Below, in pieces: positions 11,201-19,184 of a stretch of DNA of 59,409 nucleotides. Origin of the DNA: Apilactobacillus kunkeei. Lineage in GTDB: Bacteria; Bacillota; Bacilli; Lactobacillales; Lactobacillaceae. A model generated the notes under the pieces. It searched no databases, was not told where the DNA came from, and saw only the letters and a list, made by a program, of their open reading frames with translations. The stretch is taken from NCBI RefSeq assembly GCF_001308195.1, contig NZ_JXDF01000007.1, positions 1 to 59,409 on the forward strand, written 5' to 3'. Numbering within the stretch: the first letter of the stretch is position 1; every line of letters begins with the position of its first letter. A program made the position numbers and the translations under genes.

Positions 11201-14200
11201 GCTCAAGGTGTAAGTTCTCCTAACCAACTTGATATGCAAACTAGTGGGTATAACAAGGCTAATGATGGTTACCATCAAGCTCAACAATATTTCGCTTCAT
11301 TGGATAGTTCCTTATCAATTAATCAAAAGATAGATGAATTAAATAATCAATTTAATGGTTTACCTGATATTGTGAAGACTAACAAAGCCTACACTGCCGG
11401 TTACCAATCATACATTGGTGCACTTAAGGGATATCAAGCAGCAATAGATAATGCCAATAATAGTGACGAAAAGAATAAATATGCAGCCACAGATAATGGT
11501 GATGAAGTCAGCTATGCAGAGACTCTAAGAGAAGGTGCTGCCTATAACGGGGCCGTTGATGCATTTAATGACTACAAGGCACATGATGTAGCCAGTGAAC
11601 CAAAACACAAGGATGACCCAACATACGTTGCCGCATACAACCAAGCAGCAACCGACGTTGCTAATAAGGTCCAAAGTGGAGCAGATTCATTCTTATCAAA
11701 CGCTAATTACACTATTAACGCAAACCCACAAGGTATCTTTGACCAAGCGCAAGCTAAGGGAGCAACAGATGCTTCAGATGGATTTAATGCTGATCAAACC
11801 CTTAGTCAAACAGATTTATCTGCTAAGTCAAAGGCATTCCAAGCTGGATATAACGCTAAGACTCAAGCATTAAACGGATTGGCAGCTTCTAGCGGTAACG
11901 ATAGACCAACTGATTCAACTGCCCAAGTGGCATATGATGCTGCAAAAGATGCTAGAGCGGCATTGGCTAACAATTCCGTTATTACTGATTTCTCAAACAA
12001 GAGTGAAGTCTACAAATTCATCTATGAAAGTGTAGTATCGGATTATCAAAAGGGTATGAACAAGTTCAAGGCCGCTGATAATTCTGCCAATGATTCAGAC
12101 GCAGCGACTGGATACAGTGATGAAAGTGATGGATACGCTGCTGGACTTGCTGCTACTGGTGACGTAAATCTAAGCAATAAGAGCGTTGGTTACATCGATG
12201 GTTTCAATCTTGGTAAAGCCTCCGCAATTGCCTACAATGCATCTCAAAATACATCCACTGACGCTAACTCAAACAACAAATACACAGCAGATACTAATGG
12301 TGTATCCGCGTTTGACGGTGCACAAGACGGTTACAAGGATGCAATTAGTGATAAACCACGTAACACAACATCAAGAGCTGCTAATGAAGCTAGTCAAAAG
12401 GCATATAACGATGCCTATGACAAGGCTTACCAAACAGCTAGAAATGAGATGCAATCAGGAATTGATGCATTTGCTAACTATGATGGTAGTGATGATTTAG
12501 ACGGCAATGGTGATGCTAATAACACCAACAAACCAACATCATCAGTTCTTCTAGAACAAGCAGCTATTGATAAGGGTTACTTGGATGCTAAATCAGGTTA
12601 CAAAGATGCTTTGAACTATGTAAAGGATCATCCAAATGATTCATCTAACGATAACGCTGGTAAGATTAGTCAACCTAGTCAAGCTTATGATAATGGTTAT
12701 CAATTAGGATTGGATGTAGCTCGTTCACTTGAATACACTAGAAGTCATGCGACTGCAACAACAGACAATAATGCAACCACTGATCAAGCTAAGTCAGCAT
12801 TCGACGGTGCTGTTAGAGGATTTGCTGATGGGCAAGATACTGCAACACAACATGTTCTTGATGCAAACAAGTCTGGTGCATACAAAAAGGCATACACAAT
12901 TGCCAATGTTGAAGCTGGTCAACAATACGACCAAGGTAAACAACTATTCTTAACTGGTGTCTTGAATAATCATTCTAACGATACTAATAATGCTGATGAT
13001 GTTGCCTTTAACCGTGGTTACAAAGAAACTTCTGATGGTTACACAGATGGAATGAAGATTCCACACATTCAAAATGGTAACTCAACTGGTTACTTAGCTG
13101 GTTACAATAAGGGAACTGCAATCTCTGATAGTTTCCAAAGTGCTCAAGATGGTAACCAAGAATACACAGGTAACGATCAAAGCGAAGGTGCATTTAGTCC
13201 AAGGGAAACATTTGATGCCGCTAAAGCTGGTTTTGATGATGCCAAGGCATTGAATAATCCAAAATCAAATGCTGACAAGACTATTTCATACCAAAACGCA
13301 TACAACCTTGCATATAACGAATACAAGGATGCAATCGCTAAGGGTTCACAACAATATTTCGATGGAAATGGTAAGGGAACCACTGATTCTAATAACCTCG
13401 TAGATCAAGCAACTGCGCGCGGTTTTGCAATTACTAACGATGGATTCAATAATGGCTACACCAGCGCATCAAGTAATTCACCACATACACCTAGTGATTA
13501 CACAGCTGATATTTACACTCGTGGATACAATGCCGGAACAGGTGCAAGTGCGTTTGTATATGCAAAGTCATACGATAGTAGTAATGCAGATCAAACTACT
13601 GGTTATCAAGAAGCTAAAGACGGATTTAATTTCGCCGCTGCTGGTAATGATGCTAGTCAAATTCCTGCCGCTAAAGCTGGACAAGCTGCATTTATGAAGG
13701 GATTCAATGTCTACACCCAATACAAGAACGGGATTGAAGATGGTTCCATCAAGGATGGAGAAAAGCAATCAACCGATGCTGATTATGGGGATGCTTACCA
13801 AGCGACCCAAGCTGCTCGTCAACAATTCATGCATTATTCAAATGTTGATAACACTGCACATACTCCAATCTATCAATCAATCTTCGATGTTAAAGGTAAG
13901 GAATTCTTCGATCAATACGAATCAGGTAAGAATGCTTACCTATCAGGAAGCAATAATTCCGGAACAGATTTCCACGCCCAAGGATATCAAGACGCAATTG
14001 ATGGTTTCCAAGCTGGATTTAGTAGTAACGGTCAATCGCAAACTCAAGAAACTAACAATGTCGGCTACACCGAATCATATAAAGCTGGTCAATCAGCATA
14101 CAAGGGATACCTTGCTGCTTTAGCTGACAAGACCAACAACACCAGCGGTGATTCATCATCTTATGCAACCGATGGATTTAATGGTGCTGTTCAAGCATTA

Positions 14201-17200
14201 ACCGATGGATTTAACATCAATAATCCAGGTCTTGCAAGTGGAATGTCAGTTGCAATGCAAAATGGTTATAATGCTATGATTCAACAGGCTCAACAAGCAG
14301 TTGAAAAAGGAATGAATTCATTTACCCAATCACTTCAAAATGCTCCTTCAATAACTAACGGTAGTGAAGACAGTCTAGATAAGCTACAAAAGGATGCTTA
14401 TGATACTACTAAACAAGGATATGAAGCAGGACTAGTTGGTAACTTTGATCAAACTAAGAGTAATAATAAAGCTTATGTTCAAGGTTATAACTTGGGTAAG
14501 GGTGCTAATGAGTTCTTGAATGGTACTCCTAAGAGTGATAGCACACTTGATGATAGTGTTGAAATTCAAGGATATAGAGATGCTGAATCTGGATACAATG
14601 CTGCTGTTGATAGTAATGGCAATATTGTTTCAGAAAACTCCCTAACTGCTCAACAACAAGCTGATGAAGTCTTTATGGCTGGATACAACGCGCACGTCAA
14701 TGCCCTAAATGCTGCTAATGGCACATACAATAAGCAATCGAATGTCGCTAGTGACCAGTATTCAAAGTATGGTATACAAGCTGTCAATAAAGCTCTAATT
14801 GACGTTAGAAATGGCGCTACAACTGATGTTTCAAATAATCCAAAAGCTTACCAAGACATATATAATAAGTACTTTGCAATAATGTATGGTAATTTTGATG
14901 ACATCAAGGGAAGCGTGAACAGTGCTAACTTAGAAAACAGTAACCTTGATATTAGTCAAGAAGGCAATGTTTCTGGTGACTACTTCAATGCAATTAAGCA
15001 ATATCTAAAGAAGAACTCTTCATCATTACCAAATAACATCGCAACTGATCAAGGGATTGCTGATGCAACCAAAGGATTCATGAATGGTATTTCTAGCTCA
15101 CGTGAACCACTTCCTTACGCTGGAAACTCTTTAGCATACAATGTTGGTTTGAAGTTGAGTGCTGGATTCAAGGCTGCTAAGGATGATGTTACAAAGAATA
15201 CAGCAAATGTTTCTAATGTTGACGAAAACACCAAGAGTGATATTAATGATTCTTACAATGGTGCGGTAGCTGGATATAATGCGGCATTACAGGGTGGTAA
15301 TTCAACTGATACTGACGCAAATCATTCATTACCATACAGTGCTTCTTACAACGTTGCATATGGTATCGCTAATCAAAACATATTGAATGGTCAAAACGAC
15401 TTCTTGACCTCAGCTGGTACTAATCAACCAAGCGATTCAAATGAAATGGAAAAATCAAGTTACAACTTTGGTTATAACCAAACTCGTGATGGTTACAAGG
15501 ATGCAATCGATGGTAAGGCGCAAGTTTCACATCCATCAGCATCCTACTCAGCAGGATATAGTGCTGCAACCAATGCTAAGAGCGGCCGTGATGATGCTAA
15601 TTCTGGTAAAGCACCACAAGATACTAGCAACGCACAATACATGGCTGGTTACAACGCTACTGTTAAAGCTAGACATGATGCGGTTATGACTAATAATCAA
15701 CCAAGTGATGTGTCAAATGAACCATTGGTATATCAAGATGTTTATAATGATGAATATGCTAAGGATAATAATGATTACATCACTGGTTATAGCAACTATG
15801 TTGCAAATGGTAACAAGGTATCAGATGATAGTTTCCAAAAATTAGGTTATGAAGATACCCAAAATGGTTATTCCGATGGTTTGAAGGGTAATACCGAAGC
15901 TAGTTCTAACTATGGATACATTAAAGGATACGAAATGGGTCAAGCATTTAAGGATGCATACAAGACGGCCTACAACGATCCAACACAAAGCCATACTGAC
16001 CAATACAATGGTTCTGATGATACAGTTAATACCTACGATGCCGCTGTCCAAGCATTCAAACAGGTCAGCTCTGAAAAGACACCTGCAGATGTTAGTCAAC
16101 AATCTGCAGCTTACCAACGCGCATACAAGACTGCATATGATCAATCAATTGCAGAAATGAATGCCGGAAGTCAACGCTTCATTAACGGATTGTCAAATGA
16201 ACATTCAAATGGTGCTGATGCTGATGACCGTGCATATAACCAAGGTTACGTAAATACTCAATCTGGTTATCAAGATGGATTTGCTGCTAAGTCAGTTGCC
16301 GATCTAAGCGATGATAATAAAGCTAGCGCTACTTACATGACAGGATACAATATCGGTAAGGGTGCCCAAGACTTTGTTAATGGACTTGCTGAAGGCTCAG
16401 CAACAATCACTAGTACAAATATCCAAATCAATAATCAAGAAAATTACGATTCTGGTTATGCACAAGCACAAACTGGTTACGAACAACGCAAGAAAGGTGT
16501 TACTCGTGACCAATTGACCCAAGCACAATTGAACAACCCTGCATTTATGAGTGGTTTCGATATGGCTGATGAAATCCAACAAGGGATTCAAGATGCAATC
16601 AATAAGCCAACTGATAACTATAATTCAAATAGTCCACATGACCGTGCATACAAAGCGGTATTAGATGCATTGAATGACTTCAAGCGAGGAAGACGAAGTG
16701 ATGTATCACAACAACCAGCCGCTTATGCTGATGCATACAATGATATTTATGCACAAATCATTGCTAAGGCTAACAATGGTAGTCAACAATACCTAAATGG
16801 TAGTCAAAATGATAAGGCGCAAAGTCAAAATATCTTGGATCAAGCTTACACATTTGGATATAACAATTCTAAGGATGGATCCGATGCAGTATACGATGCT
16901 GCTAAATCTGGTAAACTACCAAGTTCAACCGATTTAACTGAAGCACAAAAGAGTAATACTTCATTCATGGCTGGTTACAACAACGCCAATGGTGCTGTTG
17001 CATTTGATACCAACAGTTATCCAAAGGACAGCAATGTTGATTATCAAGCTGGTTATTCTGATGCTTCTAATGGTTATGATGCTGGTATGTCAGGTGTTAC
17101 TGTTGATCAACTAACACCTCAACAACAAAATGACAAGTCATTTATGCTTGGTTTTAATAAGTCAGGCGAAGCATTGAAGGGTTACCAATTAGCACAACAA

Positions 17201-18985
17201 GCTTTCGGTAATGATGACAATACTCACATGACTAATTCTGATGAAGATACTTCATTTAGAGGTGCGCAAGCTGGATTCATTGATGCCCAATTAGGACGTC
17301 CAATGAGTACAGATAATGTATCCGTTGTTTACGACAAGGCATATCAACGTGCATACGCTGAATGGCAAAGCCATGTTCAAACTGGTGCGCTTGATGGTGT
17401 TAACAACAAGGCACAACAAGATGCTACTTTGAACCCTGTTGATAAATCCGCCTACGATATGGGATACAACAGTGCTGCTACAGCATTAAGTGATGCCAAG
17501 ATTAACTCCGTTAATAAGGGTACTGTTCAAGGATCTGATAAGCTAGATAAGAATGTCTACAACGATGTGTACAATGCTTATAACAGTGGTTACCTTCGTG
17601 GGTACAACAAGCTAGCCAAAGATATTAATTCTGCTGATGCTATTTACTCATCTGCATATGATCAAGGATATGCTTTAGGAGTGAAAAATGCCCCTGTGAT
17701 TGTCGTTCCTGATAATGGAAAAGATAAACCATCAGGTAATAATAGCTCCAACGGTAATACTGGCAACACTTCCAACGGTAGTACTGCACACACTGGTACT
17801 TCTAATAGTAATACTTCAAACGGAAGTACTTCGACTGGCAGCACTTCAAACAGTAATACTTCAAATAGTGGAACATCGAATGATAATCATTCTGGCAAAC
17901 CTAATAAATCAGAAAACAATAACACTTCTGCTCAAACTGGTTCAAATTCAGAACCTAAGCCAACAATAATTAACACTAATACTGTGGCTAAATCTGATAA
18001 GGTAGTTGAATCATTTACTAATGGTGTAAAGGAAACTCCTACTACCAAGCCAGAAAAAGTTAAGTACGACGATAACTATAAAGACATTATCGTTGGATTT
18101 AAGGCTGGTATTGATAATGAAAAGGTTAGCCAAAAGGATAAAAAGAAGTTCTACTTTAACCAAGGAATTGAATTAGCGAAGATTGTTAAGATTGCAATTA
18201 AAGACGCTAAGAAGATTAAGAAGCTTACTAGTGAACAAAGAAGACAACAACCTGCTGCTTACGTTAAAGCATTCGATGCTTATAAAGCAGGGGTGTTGGC
18301 AGAAAAGAACAATGTTAAGAACAGAAAAGCTAAACGTATCAACTATGCGAAGATGGGTACAATTGCAGAATATGCTTTCAAACAAGGATTCCAAGTTGAA
18401 AGAAAGCAACAAATGTCTGATGGGACTCGAGCTGGTAGAGCACGTGGTAGCAAGCATTACCATATTCCTAAGTTGAAAAACCAAAACGTTGATTTCGTCA
18501 AGTCTTATGAAAAGGCTTATAAGAAGGAAATTAAACGTCGTTTACCTAAGTATGTTTACAATATTAAGTCTGTTTACACTCATAGATCAGTAAGATTTAC
18601 CAAGGGTAATAGAGTTATCTTCTATGCTAAGAGACCAAGATATGCAGCACATGTATTCAAGGTTAAAGGAATTGCATTCTATAAGAATGGTATTCCTCGT
18701 TACAGAGTATCTGGTGGCCGTATCTTAACAGCTACTCCTTCTTCAATGAGAAGTGCTTACTACTCAAGAAAGAACAATAGACGTTATTACAAGGTAATTC
18801 GTCCTACTGGGGTGTGGTTATACGACAGTAAGAAGTTCAATGTTGGTAACAGAATAAAGCATTATAAACGTAATAGTGTCATTAAGATCCGAAAGGTAAT
18901 TAAGTACTATGGCATCACACGTCTATACATTAATTCTCACCAATACATTACAAGTAATAAAACTTTTGTTAAAGAAACTAAATAA
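2267..18985 (+). CDS. Giant secreted repeat protein 1, beta-helix adhesin-like
   Basis: This 5572-residue protein is predicted to be surface-exposed. Residues 1-50 are an export signal with a basic start, a KKVKKQW element that is a degenerate KxYKxGKxW motif, a hydrophobic core and cleavage after AHA. A Ser-rich stretch follows (to about 190), then a helical module containing GTGTQ (around 255) and a QQGIKDAKAGKW block (about 335-350). Next come a beta-helix (about 495-842) and a beta-sandwich-like module (about 914-1041). Tyr/Gly/Ala/Asp-rich helical repeats fill about 1062-5142, followed by a Ser/Thr/Asn/Gly linker (5143-5235) found only in this paralogue. A basic helical segment precedes two DUF5776-like repeats (5426-5572). 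There is no LPxTG. I noticed only one Cys (540). It has its own promoter and terminator. A stalked adhesin is the likely role; the ligand is unknown. Confidence 0.85.
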   Translation: MQYNKKKFNKIKDKKVMKKVKKQWVVMSLSTFATVGGLAYTMTFSHVAHADTNSDALKAVTQTNSASSGGSSYQQVASSATSVSSDVNASYANQSAVSLSVDSNVAANKAIDSDAQSGFNNGLGVNSAYNSQAASSIAASQAAAQSSANSAQSSSSAQSSSSTQSSGSSSASSSQPTSSYSSDYTNASSQAAAYKAVIDRAGSDAFAGNGNQVSTISDVNEQNYYNAAYNGAMTALAAYNLATANEGTGTQDYTSYQQNVSSSQKPNDAYNSAIAYEQQLLAKFNGKNNTTVKLNQNGQITIPSQNDSSITSFNTYTPNSALYLTYQYGVNYFLTQQGIKDAKAGKWTGISKNQGLVYDANHQLSFPADNYTPSADSTNAYDQAYLGAQQAMNDQWDPVYDTINGGGDGTNWGYVLSLETNSNNLNYIGGTSYYRAGYDSVAQEINNNKTAFVHNSWQFQRALAGNYYPTWKLSDIVNGKWSGYSAYNDAWGKTVNATNVKLVNDIDFQGAPYTEYWPTMYHLKKLVVDGQNHQADFHGCLDQFYADSGVNPILIIQNFQAAYSYNYYGFLKINQPGTVVYNNVNYVGAQMLSDFPAGGNDIRFMGNINEINVSSYQTSLNTGVHPTEGNGNQENMEIQNLLLYPGTHYFGTVAPDYGNNVIKLSGSLTMNDGSQMTLVPRGNGGYYARNGSNYGIVVTNGANLNINKGATLQVIPDKWNGSGTFANGIYTYGNVNVNGGTLDIETNAPSYFYNAAMYVDQTGQVNISNGGLVKVQSQNLGNTSTGSYGILYNNNGQINVNNLGNLSVSADGSGQVNLIAGPLSITNPGQNNITLDLTGNSNAQSTLSNNKIDAYTSLVTYGNRSGAGNLSTTLYPSQILYSFHLNNNKNSYVDASANPGSFQQGTPNYLQIATVPAVYFVGPMTPVKNQDGTYSLTGYAQVGGHKENDSEPIYIQAGYGTNNSYTGLTYLPGNIQNATTSKDTNKYSQTLAVPSNYNYEIMKYTVQMPKDYDPTKNPYVGILLRYGVDGIDTTAQVQTGQYVSSQHRYDLDKNGNLIDVGQQVITSGNYNDINNGVGDALTDVSNGNNNQQNINQYKINPNYTSGYSSVVAGYNAFNNGAPDPTTNPASMPKETASNTTNQSSDNVVNDPAAYIQGYNQARSDAAGTKKGINDFINGNAQTTNPNETTQYNNNYNNAYYNALQGYNDKGNGTVAPLSQSVSYLQGFNARQNFTDGQNAAYSNSVDTNREQNDPAYAVGVNAFNDAKNQVLTGSHTASGQGQIYTDAYNQALQNLTNNYNDGSNAFLNNGTNNTNESSPVATQVASQGYQDALDGYNGITNHNNQNLPGYILGQSIKSGVTDLLNGNSDNANHSSNQAGYEKGYQDALSAFTSGVTSGNATPSNNQTNAYKDGLTAAANANQAIAKAEADLENSNFGQLGNDDVNDSSAYKTAYNAYKQAYDDIKNGRPNSSANQSAIYQVVYNSAFNKIQSQYNTGVSDFLKNSQDTNNKAYGYTQAYSDAQKAYNDFNDRFSKNGSKIDGISKITSNSPSSAYQQAFNALLDAKRGASDAKNQLSNNYNRPADSTNPDYMEGYNGVRAAYADASLNTPSTDLTGKSREYVDAYNDEIKDDSATYSTASQEFLAGKDNPTAKDPISIQALQDTKYGYQTGLSISDESQLTPAQRNNKGFMAGFNAAQAIAAGYKKAADAGAANNYSDKSYEDASKNLDSNSSDYQVYEAYKGAKDGFNNKSQEWDNLAYKQAYQKALAQAQAQSEQGAKDYLQGLAKQSTDSQYSNGYDNAKAGFAKFISDYSFRYHNYPQSLNLPTNPKTAPGYQDGYEAARSAYSYLYGNTLSDLNPNDAASIGYNQASQGYNDAINDPNANAQIASDDSSHSAAYKLGYNNVITQVIQGYNNAISDQTKESDNNSVRPNDANYDQAQSYLGAVAGIRAAQDATQPSTADSSYPLSYQKSYAKAYQLWKNNLTTGANSFVNGEANGNGSYNGQGTNAGKQADKTALNAGYSIALKGFQDAVNGAVKNEPTNTTLGSAYDTGYNAYQDALAGINAAKKSNSTDKINVGNPTPDKAFVDGYNAYIQAKVDVPNGKNVNDSSADAMYQTLYPVLNQQLATSYQSGRDAYLNGYDVNATTNSSDPLFVQGFNDAKLGVSDAVNGNSKTSNNVAYTFAYGQFKSTSSSKGYVNGYNLAKTTTSNSTLTDQIGVDTFKGAGAGYTASWSNAPYKIDSTQSLSYNIAFQKAYAEGQRLHEQGANEYLSGKSVASSSSNGYPIQAENDGFTSAKNGYQFGLTGATPSNDQKNNPSFMMGYNAAIVSMGSLNGLDENTAKSKVVNTDGAYSDANSNLHNYYSDTQQGFTDGTSKILTDTSKSYSPSYLTGYYAARGTSDFTNNKQNTTQSNFFNNLNDGASVQIAYNTGYNQAVNGFNEAVNGGSLNSPTLSERYGFSSYQNSSLKTQIDNAANKARSDFSGSPAMNLANANPAKNNTSGLQLITAYTNAYTNAETAYVNGVNAYLNGTDVNATATQNLVNGYDFYYQGFMDAKNAYTQTLTSVNNNSGSNNSGNNNNTSNTSAVNTTLASLIQRVIKTSASSSTQIQLPASNNDGNNLGFNQANGLINAFKDLKTSGTLVPQSSSDVNYQTAATAMLQAQSDLLTKSHTDLTNKGLLYNNAYKLVYQYSQDEYTNGQNSVLQSTPLDNDGFAIQGASNTRSGFVDALNGLNKINGDNPQYSAGYDAAQTIKQAYADTMNNPTQTQNYKNSDGSNDDNSNNVEAAVKLALADFKSNSTRSNQDPAISAKYAAAAYNAAMSSIQDAALNGMNNYLFNQHKLDKTFTTVEQQGFDGGYQDAQTGFALGLDSKATLDTTKSQYYQNGFNEARHVLQAVTDATADGPKGINSPKVIETAYQEAYQATLDAQNAIKNGSNTDTVTDSDPNNPHDNVYKEAYKLAFDSNQASYMSGAKLFAQGVSSPNQLDMQTSGYNKANDGYHQAQQYFASLDSSLSINQKIDELNNQFNGLPDIVKTNKAYTAGYQSYIGALKGYQAAIDNANNSDEKNKYAATDNGDEVSYAETLREGAAYNGAVDAFNDYKAHDVASEPKHKDDPTYVAAYNQAATDVANKVQSGADSFLSNANYTINANPQGIFDQAQAKGATDASDGFNADQTLSQTDLSAKSKAFQAGYNAKTQALNGLAASSGNDRPTDSTAQVAYDAAKDARAALANNSVITDFSNKSEVYKFIYESVVSDYQKGMNKFKAADNSANDSDAATGYSDESDGYAAGLAATGDVNLSNKSVGYIDGFNLGKASAIAYNASQNTSTDANSNNKYTADTNGVSAFDGAQDGYKDAISDKPRNTTSRAANEASQKAYNDAYDKAYQTARNEMQSGIDAFANYDGSDDLDGNGDANNTNKPTSSVLLEQAAIDKGYLDAKSGYKDALNYVKDHPNDSSNDNAGKISQPSQAYDNGYQLGLDVARSLEYTRSHATATTDNNATTDQAKSAFDGAVRGFADGQDTATQHVLDANKSGAYKKAYTIANVEAGQQYDQGKQLFLTGVLNNHSNDTNNADDVAFNRGYKETSDGYTDGMKIPHIQNGNSTGYLAGYNKGTAISDSFQSAQDGNQEYTGNDQSEGAFSPRETFDAAKAGFDDAKALNNPKSNADKTISYQNAYNLAYNEYKDAIAKGSQQYFDGNGKGTTDSNNLVDQATARGFAITNDGFNNGYTSASSNSPHTPSDYTADIYTRGYNAGTGASAFVYAKSYDSSNADQTTGYQEAKDGFNFAAAGNDASQIPAAKAGQAAFMKGFNVYTQYKNGIEDGSIKDGEKQSTDADYGDAYQATQAARQQFMHYSNVDNTAHTPIYQSIFDVKGKEFFDQYESGKNAYLSGSNNSGTDFHAQGYQDAIDGFQAGFSSNGQSQTQETNNVGYTESYKAGQSAYKGYLAALADKTNNTSGDSSSYATDGFNGAVQALTDGFNINNPGLASGMSVAMQNGYNAMIQQAQQAVEKGMNSFTQSLQNAPSITNGSEDSLDKLQKDAYDTTKQGYEAGLVGNFDQTKSNNKAYVQGYNLGKGANEFLNGTPKSDSTLDDSVEIQGYRDAESGYNAAVDSNGNIVSENSLTAQQQADEVFMAGYNAHVNALNAANGTYNKQSNVASDQYSKYGIQAVNKALIDVRNGATTDVSNNPKAYQDIYNKYFAIMYGNFDDIKGSVNSANLENSNLDISQEGNVSGDYFNAIKQYLKKNSSSLPNNIATDQGIADATKGFMNGISSSREPLPYAGNSLAYNVGLKLSAGFKAAKDDVTKNTANVSNVDENTKSDINDSYNGAVAGYNAALQGGNSTDTDANHSLPYSASYNVAYGIANQNILNGQNDFLTSAGTNQPSDSNEMEKSSYNFGYNQTRDGYKDAIDGKAQVSHPSASYSAGYSAATNAKSGRDDANSGKAPQDTSNAQYMAGYNATVKARHDAVMTNNQPSDVSNEPLVYQDVYNDEYAKDNNDYITGYSNYVANGNKVSDDSFQKLGYEDTQNGYSDGLKGNTEASSNYGYIKGYEMGQAFKDAYKTAYNDPTQSHTDQYNGSDDTVNTYDAAVQAFKQVSSEKTPADVSQQSAAYQRAYKTAYDQSIAEMNAGSQRFINGLSNEHSNGADADDRAYNQGYVNTQSGYQDGFAAKSVADLSDDNKASATYMTGYNIGKGAQDFVNGLAEGSATITSTNIQINNQENYDSGYAQAQTGYEQRKKGVTRDQLTQAQLNNPAFMSGFDMADEIQQGIQDAINKPTDNYNSNSPHDRAYKAVLDALNDFKRGRRSDVSQQPAAYADAYNDIYAQIIAKANNGSQQYLNGSQNDKAQSQNILDQAYTFGYNNSKDGSDAVYDAAKSGKLPSSTDLTEAQKSNTSFMAGYNNANGAVAFDTNSYPKDSNVDYQAGYSDASNGYDAGMSGVTVDQLTPQQQNDKSFMLGFNKSGEALKGYQLAQQAFGNDDNTHMTNSDEDTSFRGAQAGFIDAQLGRPMSTDNVSVVYDKAYQRAYAEWQSHVQTGALDGVNNKAQQDATLNPVDKSAYDMGYNSAATALSDAKINSVNKGTVQGSDKLDKNVYNDVYNAYNSGYLRGYNKLAKDINSADAIYSSAYDQGYALGVKNAPVIVVPDNGKDKPSGNNSSNGNTGNTSNGSTAHTGTSNSNTSNGSTSTGSTSNSNTSNSGTSNDNHSGKPNKSENNNTSAQTGSNSEPKPTIINTNTVAKSDKVVESFTNGVKETPTTKPEKVKYDDNYKDIIVGFKAGIDNEKVSQKDKKKFYFNQGIELAKIVKIAIKDAKKIKKLTSEQRRQQPAAYVKAFDAYKAGVLAEKNNVKNRKAKRINYAKMGTIAEYAFKQGFQVERKQQMSDGTRAGRARGSKHYHIPKLKNQNVDFVKSYEKAYKKEIKRRLPKYVYNIKSVYTHRSVRFTKGNRVIFYAKRPRYAAHVFKVKGIAFYKNGIPRYRVSGGRILTATPSSMRSAYYSRKNNRRYYKVIRPTGVWLYDSKKFNVGNRIKHYKRNSVIKIRKVIKYYGITRLYINSHQYITSNKTFVKETK
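3750..4790 (+). other. Beta-helix adhesive domain of giant protein 1
   Basis: Short beta-strand turns rich in Asn, Gly and Val succeed each other (VKLVNDIDF, LVVDGQNH, INKGATLQVIP, VNVNGGTLDIE, VNISNGG). This is the look of a right-handed parallel beta-helix of the pectate-lyase-like adhesive type. The landmarks YVGAQMLS and HYFGTVA recur in the two paralogues. No catalytic Asp/Arg arrangement of a lyase is evident, so I infer binding rather than cleavage. Confidence 0.65.
5450..17690 (+). repeat. Helical repeat array of giant protein 1
   Basis: About 4080 residues of degenerate repeats. The core is YxxGYxxAxxGYxDAxxG, separated by Asn/Ser/Asp-rich loops, with a recurring G-x3-[FY]-[LIV]-x-G mark such as GVNAYLNG, GSQQYLNG and GAQDFVNG roughly once per 100 residues. 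A second sub-motif, LTxxQxxNxxFMxGF, occurs near 7300, 16510 and 17110. The pattern suggests stacked helical hairpins with Tyr at the packing positions. I know no named family for it. Copies are well diverged, so the array is old compared with parts of genes 2 and 3. Confidence 0.75.
17695..17970 (+). repeat. Ser/Thr/Asn/Gly-rich linker of giant protein 1
   Basis: About 92 residues made mostly of Asn-Gly/Ser-Thr repeats (SNGNT, SNGST, SNSNT) with no aromatic residues, placed between the stalk and the basic C-terminal part. It resembles wall-spanning or glycosylated linkers of serine-rich surface proteins. Giant proteins 2 and 3 run from repeats straight into the basic segment without it. Confidence 0.7.
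18542..18982 (+). other. C-terminal pair of DUF5776/SLAP-like repeats, giant protein 1
   Basis: Two basic beta-rich repeats of about 70 residues. Each has a KxFxxGNRI-type strand, a central VKV/IKYY strand, an [IT]-x-R-Y/L strand, and TAT or ITSNKTF at the end. The second repeat ends the protein. Such repeats in lactobacilli bind wall polymers non-covalently; this is family knowledge applied by similarity of pattern. Confidence 0.65.
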
Positions 18986-19013
18986 GTTGATTTAACTAAA
19001 TTGAATCAAAAAA

Positions 19014-19044
19014 GACACCGATCATTTGATCGGTGTCTTTTTTT
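19014..19044 (+). terminator. Intrinsic terminator of giant gene 1
   Basis: GACACCGATC (19014-19023) pairs perfectly with GATCGGTGTC (19028-19037) around a 4-nt loop, followed by seven T. The A-run before the stem (19008-19013) would make it work in both directions. It starts 28 nt after the stop codon. Confidence 0.9.
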
Positions 19045-19144
19045 GTAAAAGATAATAAACACACTAATATAATTTTTAAATAAAATTAATATTCTTAATT
19101 AAAGGTTAAAAAGTTTTAAAAAAATATTAAGAGTGGTATCATGA

Positions 19145-19173
19145 TTGAGACGATAGGTCCAATATTTTATATA
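19145..19173 (+). promoter_or_regulatory. Predicted promoter of giant gene 2
   Basis: TTGAGA (19145-19150), a 17-bp spacer and TATATA (19168-19173) give a good sigma-70-type promoter, with transcription starting near 19180. It lies downstream of the in-frame ATG at 19141. A transcript from here cannot use that ATG, which supports the TTG start at 19198. Confidence 0.5.
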
Positions 19174-19184
19174 GATTGCACTTT

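Noticed and set aside
18900-18985. LPxTG sortase anchor at the C-termini
   Set aside because: None of the three proteins has LPxTG, a terminal hydrophobic helix or a charged tail; all end in a DUF5776-like strand (TSNKTFVK).
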